Shown: positions 8,445 to 16,934 of the stretch, piece after piece | Numbering within the stretch: the stretch's first letter is position 1 | Layout of the letters: every line of letters begins with the position of its first letter | Assembly (NCBI RefSeq): GCF_001593385.1 | Contig: NZ_LUVZ01000047.1 | Coordinates: 124,001 to 188,000 of the forward strand | DNA: 64,000 bases | Reading direction: 5' to 3' | DNA from: Chryseobacterium cucumeris | Lineage (GTDB): Bacteria; Bacteroidota; Bacteroidia; Flavobacteriales; Weeksellaceae | Position numbers and translations under genes: made by a program | Notes under the pieces: generated by a model | What the model saw: the letters and a program-made list of their open reading frames with translations, nothing else | Databases searched by the model: none | Told to the model about the DNA's origin: nothing

Positions 8445-9368
8445 ATGAACCCATCACAAAAGTCTACCTTTTTACCATCAAAAATAAACAGCAGCTCACA
8501 ACTTTTCTATACCTTGTTTTCTCCGAAAACAGCAAAAGCCACCCTTCTCATTGTTCATGGTATGCAGGAACACAGCGGAAGATATGCAGAGATTGCAGAA
8601 TATTTTACGTCTCATGGAATTGCTGTATTGACCTATGATCACCTGGGACATGGAAAATCGGTAAAGGACAAAAAAGACATTGGTTTCTTTCAGCTTGAAA
8701 AACCGGATGAAAGGCTTGTAGCAGACGCAGAAATGATGGCAGATTATCTTGCAGAACAATATCCGGATGTTCCTCATTTTATTCTGGGACATTCTATGGG
8801 ATCTTTTATTACACGATGTCTTCTTCAAAAAGAAAGCAGTAAATTTTCCGGAGCTATCATTACAGGAACCGGCGGACCTTTACCGGGAATCGATATATTG
8901 AGAGGTTATTTGTCATTAGCCACAGCTATCGCTCCTCGTCACCGTACTTTTTTGAATTCTGTTTTTACGAGCGTCAATAACAAACATTTTAAAAAGGATC
9001 AAGATTTCAGTGATACCAGCTGGCTCAGTGTAAATCCTAAAAACCGACAAGCTTTTGAAAAGGATGAACTTTGTGGAATTCCGTTTACCCATAATGCTTT
9101 TTATACTTTATTTACCATTTATAAAAAAGCGACAGCGAGAAACTGGGCTGCACCTATTTCTAAATCATTTCCTTTTTTATTCGTAAGCGGGCAGAAGGAT
9201 CCGATCGGTGATTTTGGAAAAGGTGTCATGCAAACCGTCAACAACTTAAAAATTGATGGTTTTCAAAATGTGGACTTAAAAATCTATCCTGATATGCGTC
9301 ATGAGATTTTAAACGAATCCATAAGAGAACAGGTTCTGAAGGAAATCCATAACTGGATCTTAAAATAA
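8445..9368 (+). CDS. Alpha/beta hydrolase, monoacylglycerol lipase / lysophospholipase type
   Basis: The 307-residue cytosolic protein has the serine aminopeptidase S33 (Hydrolase_4) layout. HGMQEHSGRY (about 38-47) forms the oxyanion region, YDHLGHGKS follows, and the nucleophile elbow GHSMGS is near residues 115-120. A late aspartate (SGQKDPIGDFG, about 250) and a final histidine (MRHEILNE, about 287) complete the expected Ser-Asp-His triad. The HG..EHS..Y and GHG motifs are typical of enzymes that cleave monoacylglycerols or lysophospholipids. The true substrate cannot be told from sequence. It has no signal peptide. Confidence 0.85.
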   Translation: MNPSQKSTFLPSKINSSSQLFYTLFSPKTAKATLLIVHGMQEHSGRYAEIAEYFTSHGIAVLTYDHLGHGKSVKDKKDIGFFQLEKPDERLVADAEMMADYLAEQYPDVPHFILGHSMGSFITRCLLQKESSKFSGAIITGTGGPLPGIDILRGYLSLATAIAPRHRTFLNSVFTSVNNKHFKKDQDFSDTSWLSVNPKNRQAFEKDELCGIPFTHNAFYTLFTIYKKATARNWAAPISKSFPFLFVSGQKDPIGDFGKGVMQTVNNLKIDGFQNVDLKIYPDMRHEILNESIREQVLKEIHNWILK

Positions 9369-9420
9369 TAAGAACAAAATAAAAATTCCAGATAGCATTG
9401 ATCTGGAATTTCTGTATAAG

Positions 9421-9484
9421 TTTCGGCTAAAGCCGATGGAGTTGTTTTGATGTTGAAGGCGGGCTAAAGCCCACCCCTATTGAA
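9421..9484 (+). repeat. Dispersed palindromic repeat, copy A
   Basis: This intergenic element has a left palindrome CGGCTAAAGCCG (9424-9435) followed by ATGGA, a spacer of about 23 bp, a right palindrome around GGGCTAAAGCCC (9461-9472), and the tail CCTATTGAA. Related copies occur at 31341-31405, 57245-57310 (opposite strand) and, as a right half only, 57405-57430. All are between genes. Confidence 0.8.
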
Positions 9485-9524
9485 TATCTAAAGGATTTTG
9501 TCTGATTTGTAAGAAATATAATAA

Positions 9525-11114
9525 TTACCCCAGCATCAATTCTCTGTCAATTCCAATCTCCTGAAGAAAAACTTCATCATGGGAAATCACCAGTAGAGTT
9601 CCATGATAATCTTTTATAGAATTGGTGAGAATTTCCACATTCTGGAGATCTAAATTATTCGTAGGTTCATCAAGGATAATCATATCGGGTGCTTTATTTC
9701 TGATGGAAAGCCCGCAGAGAAGTAACCGTAAACGCTCTCCTCCACTCAGCATACCGCATTTTTTATCCCAGGTATCTTTTCCAAACAAAAATCTGGACAG
9801 TAATGTTTTGACTTCTGATTCCTGCATGGCACAGTCATTGAAAGTCTGTACAAAATCGTAAAGCGTTGAATCATTATCAATAAGGGAATATTCCTGGTCA
9901 ATATAGATACTGTTGAATTCTGTCTTATTTATTTTTCCTTCCGAAGGTTTAATATTTTCCAACAGAAGCTTTATCAGGGTAGTTTTTCCGGAACCGTTTG
10001 AGCCTTTCACTGATATTCGGTCTCCGCTTCGCACCTCCATACTGATGTTTTCTTTCCAGAGTTTTTCTTTTCCGTAAGTGAAATTAATATCTTCAACGGT
10101 AACAAGGATCTTTCCTGAATGTAGATTGGAATCATTAAAATTAACTTTCATCTGATCAGAATTCTTTAAGGAGGAACGCAGATCTCTTAAGTCACCGGAA
10201 ATCCCACTAATTTTCTCTGCGTGTACACTTTTAAGTTTTGAACTGTTTTTTTCAGCATTATTCCGAAGCGTATTCATCATAATTCTGGCTACTCCGGATT
10301 TTTCCTGCTTCCCTTTACCTCTTGCATCCAGTTTTTGCTTTCGTTCCAGAGTTTCCCGCTCCTTTTCTTTTGCTTTTTTCAGAGCACGTTCTTTGGAATG
10401 GATATCATTTTGCAATGCTTCCTCCTCCACTTCTTTCTGTTTGGCATAAAAGTCATAGTTTCCACCATAAGTTGCAATTCCCTGATTGCTTAATTCGAAT
10501 ATGGTATCCACAAGATTGAGCAAAATACGGTCGTGGCTTACGATAACCACTGTTGCATCTGTTTTGTCAATAAGATCATACAAGAGTTTTCTTCCTTCCC
10601 TGTCCAGGTGATTGGTCGGTTCATCCAATACGATAATATCAGGTTGGTTGATCTGAATTCCAGCGAGAAAAACTTTAGTCTTCTGTCCTCCGCTCAGGTC
10701 TTCCAGTTTTTGAGTTAATTCAAAATTTTCGAGCCTCCAATGCTCCAAAGCATTCTGGCATCTTTCTTCAATATCCCAGTCGTCATTGAGCGTTTCAAAA
10801 TATATTTCGTCCACCTCTCCATTGGTAATTTTTTGAAGAGCATGGAGTTTCTGATCTATCCTCAGGCATTCTGCAATGGTAAGATCATTTAAATTTCCAA
10901 ACATCTGCGGTACATAAAAGATATTACCCCGGATATTAGTATTGCCGTTTAGAGGCTGTATTTCTCCCGCGATTATTTTCAGCAGGGTTGATTTTCCCAC
11001 TCCATTACTCCCTACCAGAGCAGATTTGGTATGAGACTGTATTGTTAAATTGATATGATTAAATAGAAGATTTCCTCCCGGAAACCCAAAGGATATATTT
11101 TGCAGTAAAATCAT
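9525..11114 (-). CDS. ABC-F family ATPase (ribosome-acting, possible antibiotic resistance type)
   Basis: The 529-residue protein has two ABC ATPase domains and no membrane span, the ABC-F plan of proteins that bind the ribosomal E site. Walker A loops are GSNGVGKST (35-43) and GSNGSGKTT (about 372-380). Signatures are LSGGQ (about 149) and LSGGE. Walker B regions read VLDEPTNHLD and ILDEPTNNLD. A charged, coiled-coil interdomain linker of roughly 80-90 residues (about 215-305) separates them; linker length and sequence decide whether such a protein protects against antibiotics. The gene stands alone behind a leader of about 100 bases holding a tiny ORF, an arrangement known for drug-inducible ABC-F genes. 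Housekeeping EttA/Uup-type roles remain possible. Confidence 0.85.
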   Translation of the reverse strand: MILLQNISFGFPGGNLLFNHINLTIQSHTKSALVGSNGVGKSTLLKIIAGEIQPLNGNTNIRGNIFYVPQMFGNLNDLTIAECLRIDQKLHALQKITNGEVDEIYFETLNDDWDIEERCQNALEHWRLENFELTQKLEDLSGGQKTKVFLAGIQINQPDIIVLDEPTNHLDREGRKLLYDLIDKTDATVVIVSHDRILLNLVDTIFELSNQGIATYGGNYDFYAKQKEVEEEALQNDIHSKERALKKAKEKERETLERKQKLDARGKGKQEKSGVARIMMNTLRNNAEKNSSKLKSVHAEKISGISGDLRDLRSSLKNSDQMKVNFNDSNLHSGKILVTVEDINFTYGKEKLWKENISMEVRSGDRISVKGSNGSGKTTLIKLLLENIKPSEGKINKTEFNSIYIDQEYSLIDNDSTLYDFVQTFNDCAMQESEVKTLLSRFLFGKDTWDKKCGMLSGGERLRLLLCGLSIRNKAPDMIILDEPTNNLDLQNVEILTNSIKDYHGTLLVISHDEVFLQEIGIDRELMLG

Positions 11115-11124
11115 GATTTCTTTC

Positions 11125-11151
11125 TTAATAAAGGTTGAACACCAGCAACAT
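11125..11151 (-). CDS. Candidate leader peptide of the ABC-F gene (MLLVFNLY)
   Basis: Within the inferred ABC-F leader an ATG opens an eight-codon frame encoding MLLVFNLY and ends with TAA 10 bases before the ABC-F ATG. The ATG sits in a small hairpin (GTAACA-AGAA-TGTTGC). Short hydrophobic leader peptides that stall ribosomes control several macrolide, lincosamide and ABC-F resistance genes. That this ORF is translated or regulatory is inference from position only. Confidence 0.4.
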   Translation of the reverse strand: MLLVFNLY

Positions 11152-11222
11152 TCTTGTTACCGTTTTATTGAGTCTGAAAGAAATGATATCCTACATGTCT
11201 GTTTTTTTGGGTTTTGAAAGAA

Positions 11223-11230
11223 CAAAGATA
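11223..11230 (-). promoter_or_regulatory. -7 promoter element for the ABC-F gene
   Basis: The minus strand reads TATCTTTG, matching TAnnTTTG. Transcription would begin near 11216 and give a leader of about 100 bases, unusually long compared with the 10-30 bases inferred for other genes here. The -33 element is not clear. Confidence 0.5.
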
Positions 11231-11483
11231 CTCATTTTTCTGAATATTTGTTTTCATCAATAATCAGGACATTTATCATTATCCTTTTCTTCCTTATTTC
11301 AAACACCTGCTTTTCAAAAGTATTTTTAAATCTATTTTTTGAGGCTATACCATTCTATCTCATTAAAAAGCTTGTTGTTATGAATGTTTAAACAGACTTC
11401 ATCAGGATATTGAATTTTGTGATCCGGAAAACATCAAACTTTCAAACTGATAAAAACAGGAAAGTATTTTAATCAAAAATCCG

Positions 11484-11491
11484 TAACTTTG
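11484..11491 (+). promoter_or_regulatory. -7 promoter element for hpt
   Basis: TAACTTTG matches the TAnnTTTG consensus and lies 18 bp before the ATG at 11510. It overlaps the upstream alternative start at 11489, which argues against that longer frame. No -33 TTTG at the ideal spacing. Confidence 0.5.
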
Positions 11492-11509
11492 CCAACTACT
11501 AAAAATTTT

Positions 11510-12064
11510 ATGGAAAGCATTAAAGTTCACGACAAAACTTTCGTTCCTTATTTAAAGGATGCCGAAATTCAGGAAATTGTAAAAGAGACAGCGTTAAGAA
11601 TTTATGAAGATTACAAGGATGAAGTTCCTGTTTTCATAGGGGTGTTAAATGGAGTGGTGATGTTCTTCTCTGATCTTTTAAAATATTACCCGGGAGAATG
11701 CGAAATTGCCTTCATTCAAATGAGTTCTTATGTAGGAACAGAATCTACAGGGATCGTTTATCAGAAAATGGAGCTTACTAAAGACGTAAGAGACCGTCAT
11801 ATTATTCTTGTGGAAGACATTGTAGATACAGGAAATACCGTTGAAAGTCTTTTCAAATATTTCAAAGAAACACAACGTCCAAAATCTGTAAAACTGGCTA
11901 GTTTCTTATTGAAACCTGAGATTTACAAGAAAGATTTCAAACTGGATTATATCGGAAAAGAAATCCCGAACAAATTTGTACTTGGATACGGGCTGGATTA
12001 TGATGAATTAGGAAGAAACCTTCCGAATCTATATCAGTTGGAAGACGGACAAATCAACCATTAA
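11510..12064 (+). CDS. hpt: Hypoxanthine phosphoribosyltransferase
   Basis: This purine salvage enzyme converts hypoxanthine (and usually guanine) plus PRPP to IMP or GMP. The 184-residue protein from the ATG at 11510 contains the PRPP-binding signature in HIILVEDIVDTGNT (about 98-111), with acidic residues E-D followed by DTGNT. It also has GVLNGVVMF near residue 45 and the late GYGLDYDELGRNLP region typical of bacterial HPRTs. The open frame runs seven codons further upstream, but that start falls in the -7 element. It is followed on the same strand by adk and obgE, so purine and nucleotide genes are grouped. Confidence 0.93.
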   Translation: MESIKVHDKTFVPYLKDAEIQEIVKETALRIYEDYKDEVPVFIGVLNGVVMFFSDLLKYYPGECEIAFIQMSSYVGTESTGIVYQKMELTKDVRDRHIILVEDIVDTGNTVESLFKYFKETQRPKSVKLASFLLKPEIYKKDFKLDYIGKEIPNKFVLGYGLDYDELGRNLPNLYQLEDGQINH

Positions 12065-12065
12065 A

Positions 12066-12206
12066 TGCTGTTGGCTATTAGCTGATAGCTTTTAGCTTAA
12101 AATTATATAAAGAAATAAATTTAATAATAACTTAAAAAAGCTGAAAGCAAAAAAGCAAGCCGCCAAAAGCCACAAGCCCGAAGCAAAATGCCCATTGCTG
12201 GAAGCG
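12066..12206. repeat. Degenerate AGCT/AAAGC-type intergenic repeat tract
   Basis: The hpt-adk spacer is built from imperfect short words such as ggctattagctgatagc, gctgaaagcaaaaagc and gccaaaagccacaagcc, in both orientations. No ORF or RNA is seen. It resembles the cryptic filler in other spacers of this window, not a defined mobile repeat. Confidence 0.45.
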
Positions 12207-12216
12207 TATCAACATT

Positions 12217-12795
12217 ATGATAAACATTGTTCTGTTCGGCCCTCCAGGAAGTGGAAAAGGAACACAAGCTCAGAATCTAATCGAGAAATTCAATTTAAAA
12301 CAGGTTTCAACAGGTGATCTTTTCAGATACAATATGAAAAATGACACTGAACTTGGAAAACTGGCTAAGTCATACATCGATAAGGGAGAATTGGTTCCGG
12401 ATCAGGTAACAACAGATATGCTGATCGACGAGATCAAAAAACCTACTGATACCAACGGTTTTATTTTTGACGGATATCCAAGAACAACTGCTCAGACAGA
12501 AGCTTTGGAAACCATCGTTAAAGAAGTACTGAATGATGAGATTGACATCTGTCTTTCATTGGTAGTAGAGGACAAAATTTTGGTTGAAAGACTTCTGAAA
12601 AGAGGTGAAACCAGCGGAAGATCAGACGACAGCAATGTAGAGATCATCGAAAACAGAATTAAAGAATATTATACCAAAACAGCAGAAGTTGCCGAGCTTT
12701 ATAAGCAGCAGGGTAAATATGTAGAGGTAAACGGTGTTGGAGAAATTGATGAGATTTCCCAAAAACTTTTCGCTGAGGTAGAGAAAATTAAATAA
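12217..12795 (+). CDS. adk: Adenylate kinase
   Basis: Adk interconverts ATP + AMP and 2 ADP. The 192-residue protein has the P-loop GPPGSGKGT at residues 8-16. The AMP-binding part contains STGDLFR (about 32-38), and the [13 protein letters not shown] motif is the family signature. The lid is of the short type ([20 protein letters not shown] region, about 127-147), without the four-Cys zinc site found in long-lid forms. The gene is followed 56 bp later by obgE and preceded by hpt, separated by the repeat tract. Confidence 0.96.
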   Translation: MINIVLFGPPGSGKGTQAQNLIEKFNLKQVSTGDLFRYNMKNDTELGKLAKSYIDKGELVPDQVTTDMLIDEIKKPTDTNGFIFDGYPRTTAQTEALETIVKEVLNDEIDICLSLVVEDKILVERLLKRGETSGRSDDSNVEIIENRIKEYYTKTAEVAELYKQQGKYVEVNGVGEIDEISQKLFAEVEKIK

Positions 12796-12851
12796 TCGGG
12801 ATATGGCAAGGGATAAGAAGTTTCATCCCTTCAACCCGCAACACAAACTAT

Positions 12852-13835
12852 ATGTCTAACTTTGTAGATTACGTAAAGATCCATTGTAAAAGCGGACACG
12901 GAGGTGCTGGTTCTGCCCACCTTCGCCGTGAAAAGTATATTCCTAAAGGTGGTCCTGACGGTGGCGACGGAGGTCGTGGCGGACACGTCATCATGAGAGG
13001 AAATGCTAATGAATGGACTTTGCTTCCACTCCGATACACTCGTCACATAAAAGCTGAACGAGGTGAAAACGGAGCGAAAAACCAGCTGACAGGAGCTGAC
13101 GGTTCTGATATTTATATTGATGTTCCAATTGGGACTATCGCTAAAAATGAAGAAGGTGAAATTATCGGAGAAATCCTTGAAGATAAGCAGGAAATCATTT
13201 TGATGCAGGGAGGAAAAGGAGGAAAAGGAAACGAACATTTCAAATCCTCTACCAACCAAACTCCAAGATATGCTCAACCCGGAATGGATGGTGAAGAAGG
13301 CTATGTGGTTTTCGAACTTAAAATTTTGGCCGATGTAGGACTTGTTGGATTTCCAAACGCTGGAAAATCTACACTTTTAGCATCTGTTTCTGCGGCAAAA
13401 CCAAAAATTGCCAATTATGCTTTTACCACTTTAACTCCTAACCTTGGGATTGTAGATTACAGAAATTACAAATCATTTGTAATGGCTGATATTCCCGGGA
13501 TTATTGAAGGAGCAGCAGAAGGAAAAGGCTTAGGACACAGATTCCTCAGACATATTGAAAGAAACTCTATCCTTTTATTCTTAATTCCGGCTGACTCTGA
13601 AAATCATTTCCAGGAGTTTAAAATTCTTGAAAATGAATTGAAAGAATATAACCCAGAATTACTGGATAAAGATTTCATTGTTTCTGTTTCAAAATCTGAT
13701 CTTTTGGATGAAGAACTGAAGAAGGAAATTGCAGCAGAGTTCCCGGAAAACAAACAGCCTCTGTTCTTCTCAGGTGTTACCGGAGAAGGTCTTATGGAGC
13801 TGAAAGATGCTATCTGGAAACAATTGCACGGATAG
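12852..13835 (+). CDS. obgE: Obg-family GTPase (50S assembly / stress GTPase)
   Basis: Obg is an essential ribosome-associated GTPase acting in 50S maturation and stringent signalling. The 327-residue protein has the glycine-rich Obg fold at residues 1-157 ([20 protein letters not shown] and DGGRGGHV type glycine runs). The G domain then has GFPNAGKST (G1, about 165-173), DIPGIIEGA (G3, about 212-220) and SKSD (G4, about 280). It lacks the variable C-terminal OCT domain of Bacillus-type Obg. The downstream hairpin at 13888-13917 ends the hpt-adk-obgE group. Confidence 0.96.
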   Translation: MSNFVDYVKIHCKSGHGGAGSAHLRREKYIPKGGPDGGDGGRGGHVIMRGNANEWTLLPLRYTRHIKAERGENGAKNQLTGADGSDIYIDVPIGTIAKNEEGEIIGEILEDKQEIILMQGGKGGKGNEHFKSSTNQTPRYAQPGMDGEEGYVVFELKILADVGLVGFPNAGKSTLLASVSAAKPKIANYAFTTLTPNLGIVDYRNYKSFVMADIPGIIEGAAEGKGLGHRFLRHIERNSILLFLIPADSENHFQEFKILENELKEYNPELLDKDFIVSVSKSDLLDEELKKEIAAEFPENKQPLFFSGVTGEGLMELKDAIWKQLHG

Positions 13836-13887
13836 AAATACATTGATTTATCAGTTTTATTTTGAAAATAGAACTGCATCATAAAAC

Positions 13888-13917
13888 AACAGCCTTAGGA
13901 AAACCTGAGGCTGTTTT
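13888..13917 (+). terminator. Rho-independent terminator of obgE
   Basis: AACAGCCTTAGG (13888-13899), a four-base AAAA loop and CCTGAGGCTGTT (13904-13915) form a 12-bp stem with one G-U pair, ending in a short T-run. Confidence 0.8.
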
Positions 13918-14132
13918 CATTTATACAATTTCTTCCATTCAATATTTTAAACCATTAAGAATGGATATAAGAAATGAAGTAAAGTTAAGATGAATCATCC
14001 TGATTTCTTAAGCATACGGCAAAGCTTATCTTTATATTCTTAACACCTTAATACAATCTTAATGGTTCAAAAAAGCAAAGGCTTAAACAACTTTCCTTTT
14101 CTATATTTAACATAAAAACATAGTAAGATGAA

Positions 14133-14140
14133 TACTTTTG
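14133..14140 (+). promoter_or_regulatory. -7 promoter element for the DUF6438 gene
   Basis: TACTTTTG matches TAnnTTTG. Transcription would start near 14147, downstream of the first in-frame ATG (14128). This favours the ATG at 14179, which also gives a lipoprotein signal. Confidence 0.45.
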
Positions 14141-14178
14141 GAACAATTATTGGGAGACCTTTTCAAATTGAAAAAACT

Positions 14179-14670
14179 ATGAAATATTTGTTAGCCATTT
14201 GTGCATTTGTGTTGTTGACATCGTGTATAACGTCTCAAAAAGTAAATTCAAAATATACTAAAATTGAATATGAGGCTACTCCATGTTTTGGATTCTGCCC
14301 TGTTTTTACAATGACAATCAATCCGGACAGAACTGCAGTTTTTGAAGCGGAACATTTTAATTTTAATGATAAGCCTTCAAAAGATGAGTTTTCAAAGCCC
14401 CGTGAAGGTACTTTTAAAGGAACCATTAAAGAAGAAGATTACAATAAATTAATCAGTTTACTTGATGACTTACATGTAAAAAGTTTGAATGATAAATACG
14501 GTGAACACAATATTACCGATCTTCCAACGTCTTATTTAAGAATCAAATTTGCTGACGGAACTTCAAAAAATGTGGAAGATTATGGAAAACGTGGAAGTGA
14601 AAAGCTTTCGGAAGTGTATCAGTTTTTTGAAAACTTAAGAAAGAATCAACAATGGGATAAAGTGAAATAG
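14179..14670 (+). CDS. DUF6438-type lipoprotein
   Basis: From the ATG at 14179 the 163-residue protein starts with a lipoprotein signal MKYLLAICAFVLLTSC, with the lipidated Cys at residue 16. The mature part opens with YEATPCFGFCPVFTMTI (about 32-48), the CFGxCP motif that marks DUF6438, a Bacteroidetes domain without known function. The second half (EEDYNKLISLL, then DLPTSYLRIKFADGTSKNV) fits the same domain. The frame can be extended to an ATG at 14128, but that would precede the likely transcription start and hide the signal peptide. It is monocistronic, with a hairpin downstream. Confidence 0.8.
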   Translation: MKYLLAICAFVLLTSCITSQKVNSKYTKIEYEATPCFGFCPVFTMTINPDRTAVFEAEHFNFNDKPSKDEFSKPREGTFKGTIKEEDYNKLISLLDDLHVKSLNDKYGEHNITDLPTSYLRIKFADGTSKNVEDYGKRGSEKLSEVYQFFENLRKNQQWDKVK

Positions 14671-14705
14671 CTTCACTAAAATATTTAAATTATATTTGTA
14701 AAAGT

Positions 14706-14736
14706 AATTCCTTCCTTTGGAGGAATTATTTTTTTA
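14706..14736 (+). terminator. Terminator of the DUF6438 gene
   Basis: AATTCCT (14706-14712) pairs with AGGAATT (14721-14727) across an eight-base loop and is followed by an AT-only run with seven T. Confidence 0.65.
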
Positions 14737-14765
14737 TAAAAACTTTTAATCATTTAAAAATAAAT

Positions 14766-15404
14766 ATGAAGAAGAACATTTTCTTTATCACAGTATTTGC
14801 TTTCTCAGCAATATTTAATGCACAAGAAAACACAAAAGATCAGGCATCTATGAGCTTTGGCGTCAAGGGAGGATATTCATTATCCAATATGAAGTTTTTT
14901 GGAACCGGGCTGGATTCAAAATCCTATTTTTATTTAGGTATTGCAGCAGAGCAGCCTTTATCTTCTAAATTTGGCTTACAGGCTGAATTACTATATACTC
15001 AATTGGGTGGTAAAGACGCTTATCCCTGGTATGAGTTGGTAGGCAATGAAGTAGTAGACGTGGGTGATATGCACTTTGATTACAAGTTCAACCAGATACA
15101 GGTTCCCATTTCAGTAAAATATTATATTGTTCCAGAGCTTTCTGCTTCTGTAGGGATGAACTTAGGATTTAATATATCATCCAAAGTAAAAATGAATACT
15201 GTTTTTGATGAGGCTGAAACCCACAATTACGAATCTTTAAAAACCTTGAACTTATTTCCTTTTCTGGGTGCAGAATATAAGATTAATCAAAAGTTTTTTG
15301 TTGACGCCAGATACAATTTCAATTTTATAGAAATGAATAGAAGCAATGCTGTTCCTACTAAAATTGGATTTCTTCAGGCTGGTGTAGGATATAGATTTAA
15401 ATAA
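14766..15404 (+). CDS. Outer membrane beta-barrel protein (porin / PorT-like family)
   Basis: The 212-residue protein has a signal peptide (MKKNIFFITVFAFSAIFNAQ). Alternating amphipathic strands typical of small eight-strand barrels follow: SFGVKGGYSLSN, KFGLQAELLYTQLGG, YKFNQIQVPISVKYYI, LSASVGMNLGFNIS, FLGAEYKINQKFFVDARYNF. It ends with the aromatic C-terminal strand QAGVGYRFK expected by the BAM machinery. This is the OMP_b-brl_2/PorT-like group, which covers many barrels of unknown role; nothing ties this one to T9SS PorT. It is preceded by the DUF6438 terminator and followed by a hairpin of its own. Confidence 0.8.
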   Translation: MKKNIFFITVFAFSAIFNAQENTKDQASMSFGVKGGYSLSNMKFFGTGLDSKSYFYLGIAAEQPLSSKFGLQAELLYTQLGGKDAYPWYELVGNEVVDVGDMHFDYKFNQIQVPISVKYYIVPELSASVGMNLGFNISSKVKMNTVFDEAETHNYESLKTLNLFPFLGAEYKINQKFFVDARYNFNFIEMNRSNAVPTKIGFLQAGVGYRFK

Positions 15405-15424
15405 ACTGCGGATATGTAACAGAA

Positions 15425-15464
15425 AAAAATGGCGGCTCACATTCGGGTTGCCATTTCTATTTTT
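15425..15464 (+). terminator. Terminator of the beta-barrel gene
   Basis: AAATGGC (15427-15433) pairs with GCCATTT (15450-15456), with additional partial pairing inside a 16-base loop, then a T-rich tail. Confidence 0.55.
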
Positions 15465-15583
15465 CAATAAGCAATAAGTCTAAAAAAAGTGGAATAAGAT
15501 ACTTAAAAATATTTAGACTACCTTTGCAGAATGTAATTCTTTCAGACTGAAGGAATTTTTATTTAAATTTTAAAATAATTCAT

Positions 15584-16888
15584 TTGAATTTTACAGACTT
15601 AAACTTAATAGAACCTATTGCAAAAGCAATTCAGGAACAGGGATACACGACTCCTACTCCTATCCAGGAAAGATCTATTCCTGATATCCTGGAAGGCAGA
15701 GACTTTTTAGGTTGTGCGCAAACAGGAACAGGAAAGACAGCAGCTTTTTCTATCCCTATTTTACAGAATTTATCTAAAAATAAAATTCCCAATAAACATA
15801 TAAAAGCGTTAATCCTTACTCCCACCAGAGAACTGGCGATTCAGATTGAGGAAAATATTAATGCTTACGGTAAATATCTTCCCTTAAAGCAACTTGTTAT
15901 TTTCGGAGGAGTAAAACAAGGAAATCAGGAAGCAGCTTTGAGAAAGGGTGTTGATATTCTGGTAGCAACTCCGGGAAGACTTCTGGATTTTATTGCACAA
16001 GGAATCATCAGCCTGAAAAATCTTGAGATTTTTGTTCTTGATGAGGCAGACAGAATGCTGGATATGGGTTTTGTACATGATGTAAAAAGAATCATTAAAC
16101 TTTTACCTCAGAGAAGACAGACTTTATTCTTTTCAGCAACAATGCCGACTGAAATTCAGAAACTGGCTAATTCGATCCTGAATAATCCGGTAAAGGTAGA
16201 GGTAACTCCGGTTTCTTCTACTGCAGATACTATCAAACAATCTGTGTATTTCGTAGAAAAAGACAACAAACTGAATTTGCTTTCTCATATTCTTCAAAAT
16301 GATATTTCAGACTCTGTATTGGTTTTTGCAAGAACAAAACACGGTGCAGATAAGATTTCCAGAAAGCTTCAGAAGGACAATATCTCCGCAGAAGCGATTC
16401 ATGGTAATAAATCTCAGAATGCGAGACAAAATGCGTTGAATAATTTTAAATCCGGAAAAACAAGAGTTCTTGTAGCGACTGATATTGCTGCCAGAGGGAT
16501 TGATATTGATGAGCTGAAATTCGTGATCAATTTTGAGCTTTCTGATGTTTCTGAAACCTATGTACACAGAATCGGAAGAACAGGAAGAGCAGGAGCCGAA
16601 GGTAATTCTATATCTTTTGTAGACGGACTTGATCTTTTGAACTTAAAGAATACTGAAAAACTAATTGGAAAGAAAATTCCTGTAATCAAGGATCATCCGT
16701 TCCATACTGATGACCTGGTAGCACAGAAAAGGGATTCTAATAACAAACCTGTAGCTGCAGGGGGCGGAAAACCTAAAACAGGTAATGGTAATAATTCAAG
16801 GCCAAATAATAACCGTAAAAAGCCTGCAGCGGGAGCTTCAGTAGGGTTTAAAAAACCTAAGAATAAGAATTTCACCAGAAAAAAATAA
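15584..16888 (+). CDS. DEAD-box RNA helicase, RhlE-like
   Basis: This is an ATP-dependent RNA helicase that probably acts in ribosome assembly or RNA turnover. The 434-residue protein has the Q motif region ([10 protein letters not shown]), AQTGTGKT (motif I, 45-52), PTRELA (Ia), DEAD (153-156), SAT (III) and [10 protein letters not shown] (VI). The basic, Asn/Gly/Lys-rich C-terminal tail (about 370-434) is an RNA-binding extension as in RhlE. The only workable start is a TTG at 15584: no in-frame ATG exists between it and the upstream stop. Monocistronic, with a strong downstream hairpin. A second, larger DEAD-box gene lies at 24730-26430. Confidence 0.9.
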   Translation: MNFTDLNLIEPIAKAIQEQGYTTPTPIQERSIPDILEGRDFLGCAQTGTGKTAAFSIPILQNLSKNKIPNKHIKALILTPTRELAIQIEENINAYGKYLPLKQLVIFGGVKQGNQEAALRKGVDILVATPGRLLDFIAQGIISLKNLEIFVLDEADRMLDMGFVHDVKRIIKLLPQRRQTLFFSATMPTEIQKLANSILNNPVKVEVTPVSSTADTIKQSVYFVEKDNKLNLLSHILQNDISDSVLVFARTKHGADKISRKLQKDNISAEAIHGNKSQNARQNALNNFKSGKTRVLVATDIAARGIDIDELKFVINFELSDVSETYVHRIGRTGRAGAEGNSISFVDGLDLLNLKNTEKLIGKKIPVIKDHPFHTDDLVAQKRDSNNKPVAAGGGKPKTGNGNNSRPNNNRKKPAAGASVGFKKPKNKNFTRKK

Positions 16889-16922
16889 AAAAAAGTCCTT
16901 TTCAAAGAAAAGGACTTTTTTT
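16889..16922. terminator. Bidirectional terminator between the helicase and the convergent membrane-protein gene
   Basis: AAAAGTCCTTTTC (16891-16903) and GAAAAGGACTTTT (16907-16919) form a 13-bp perfect stem flanked by A and T runs. It sits between two convergent genes and can serve both. Confidence 0.85.
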
Positions 16923-16934
16923 ATTGATCGTTTA

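Larger units (their letters stand above)
11115..11509. other. Divergent regulatory region between the ABC-F gene and hpt
   Basis: The stretch contains the ABC-F leader (about 11115-11216) with an eight-codon ORF, its -7 element (11223-11230), and the hpt -7 element (11484-11491). The section between roughly 11235 and 11480 is AT-rich and shows no RNA gene or credible ORF. Confidence 0.5.
13836..14178. other. Intergenic region after obgE
   Basis: It contains the obgE terminator (13888-13917) and the -7 element of the DUF6438 gene (14133-14140). The remainder is AT-rich with no ORF or RNA that I can support. Confidence 0.5.
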
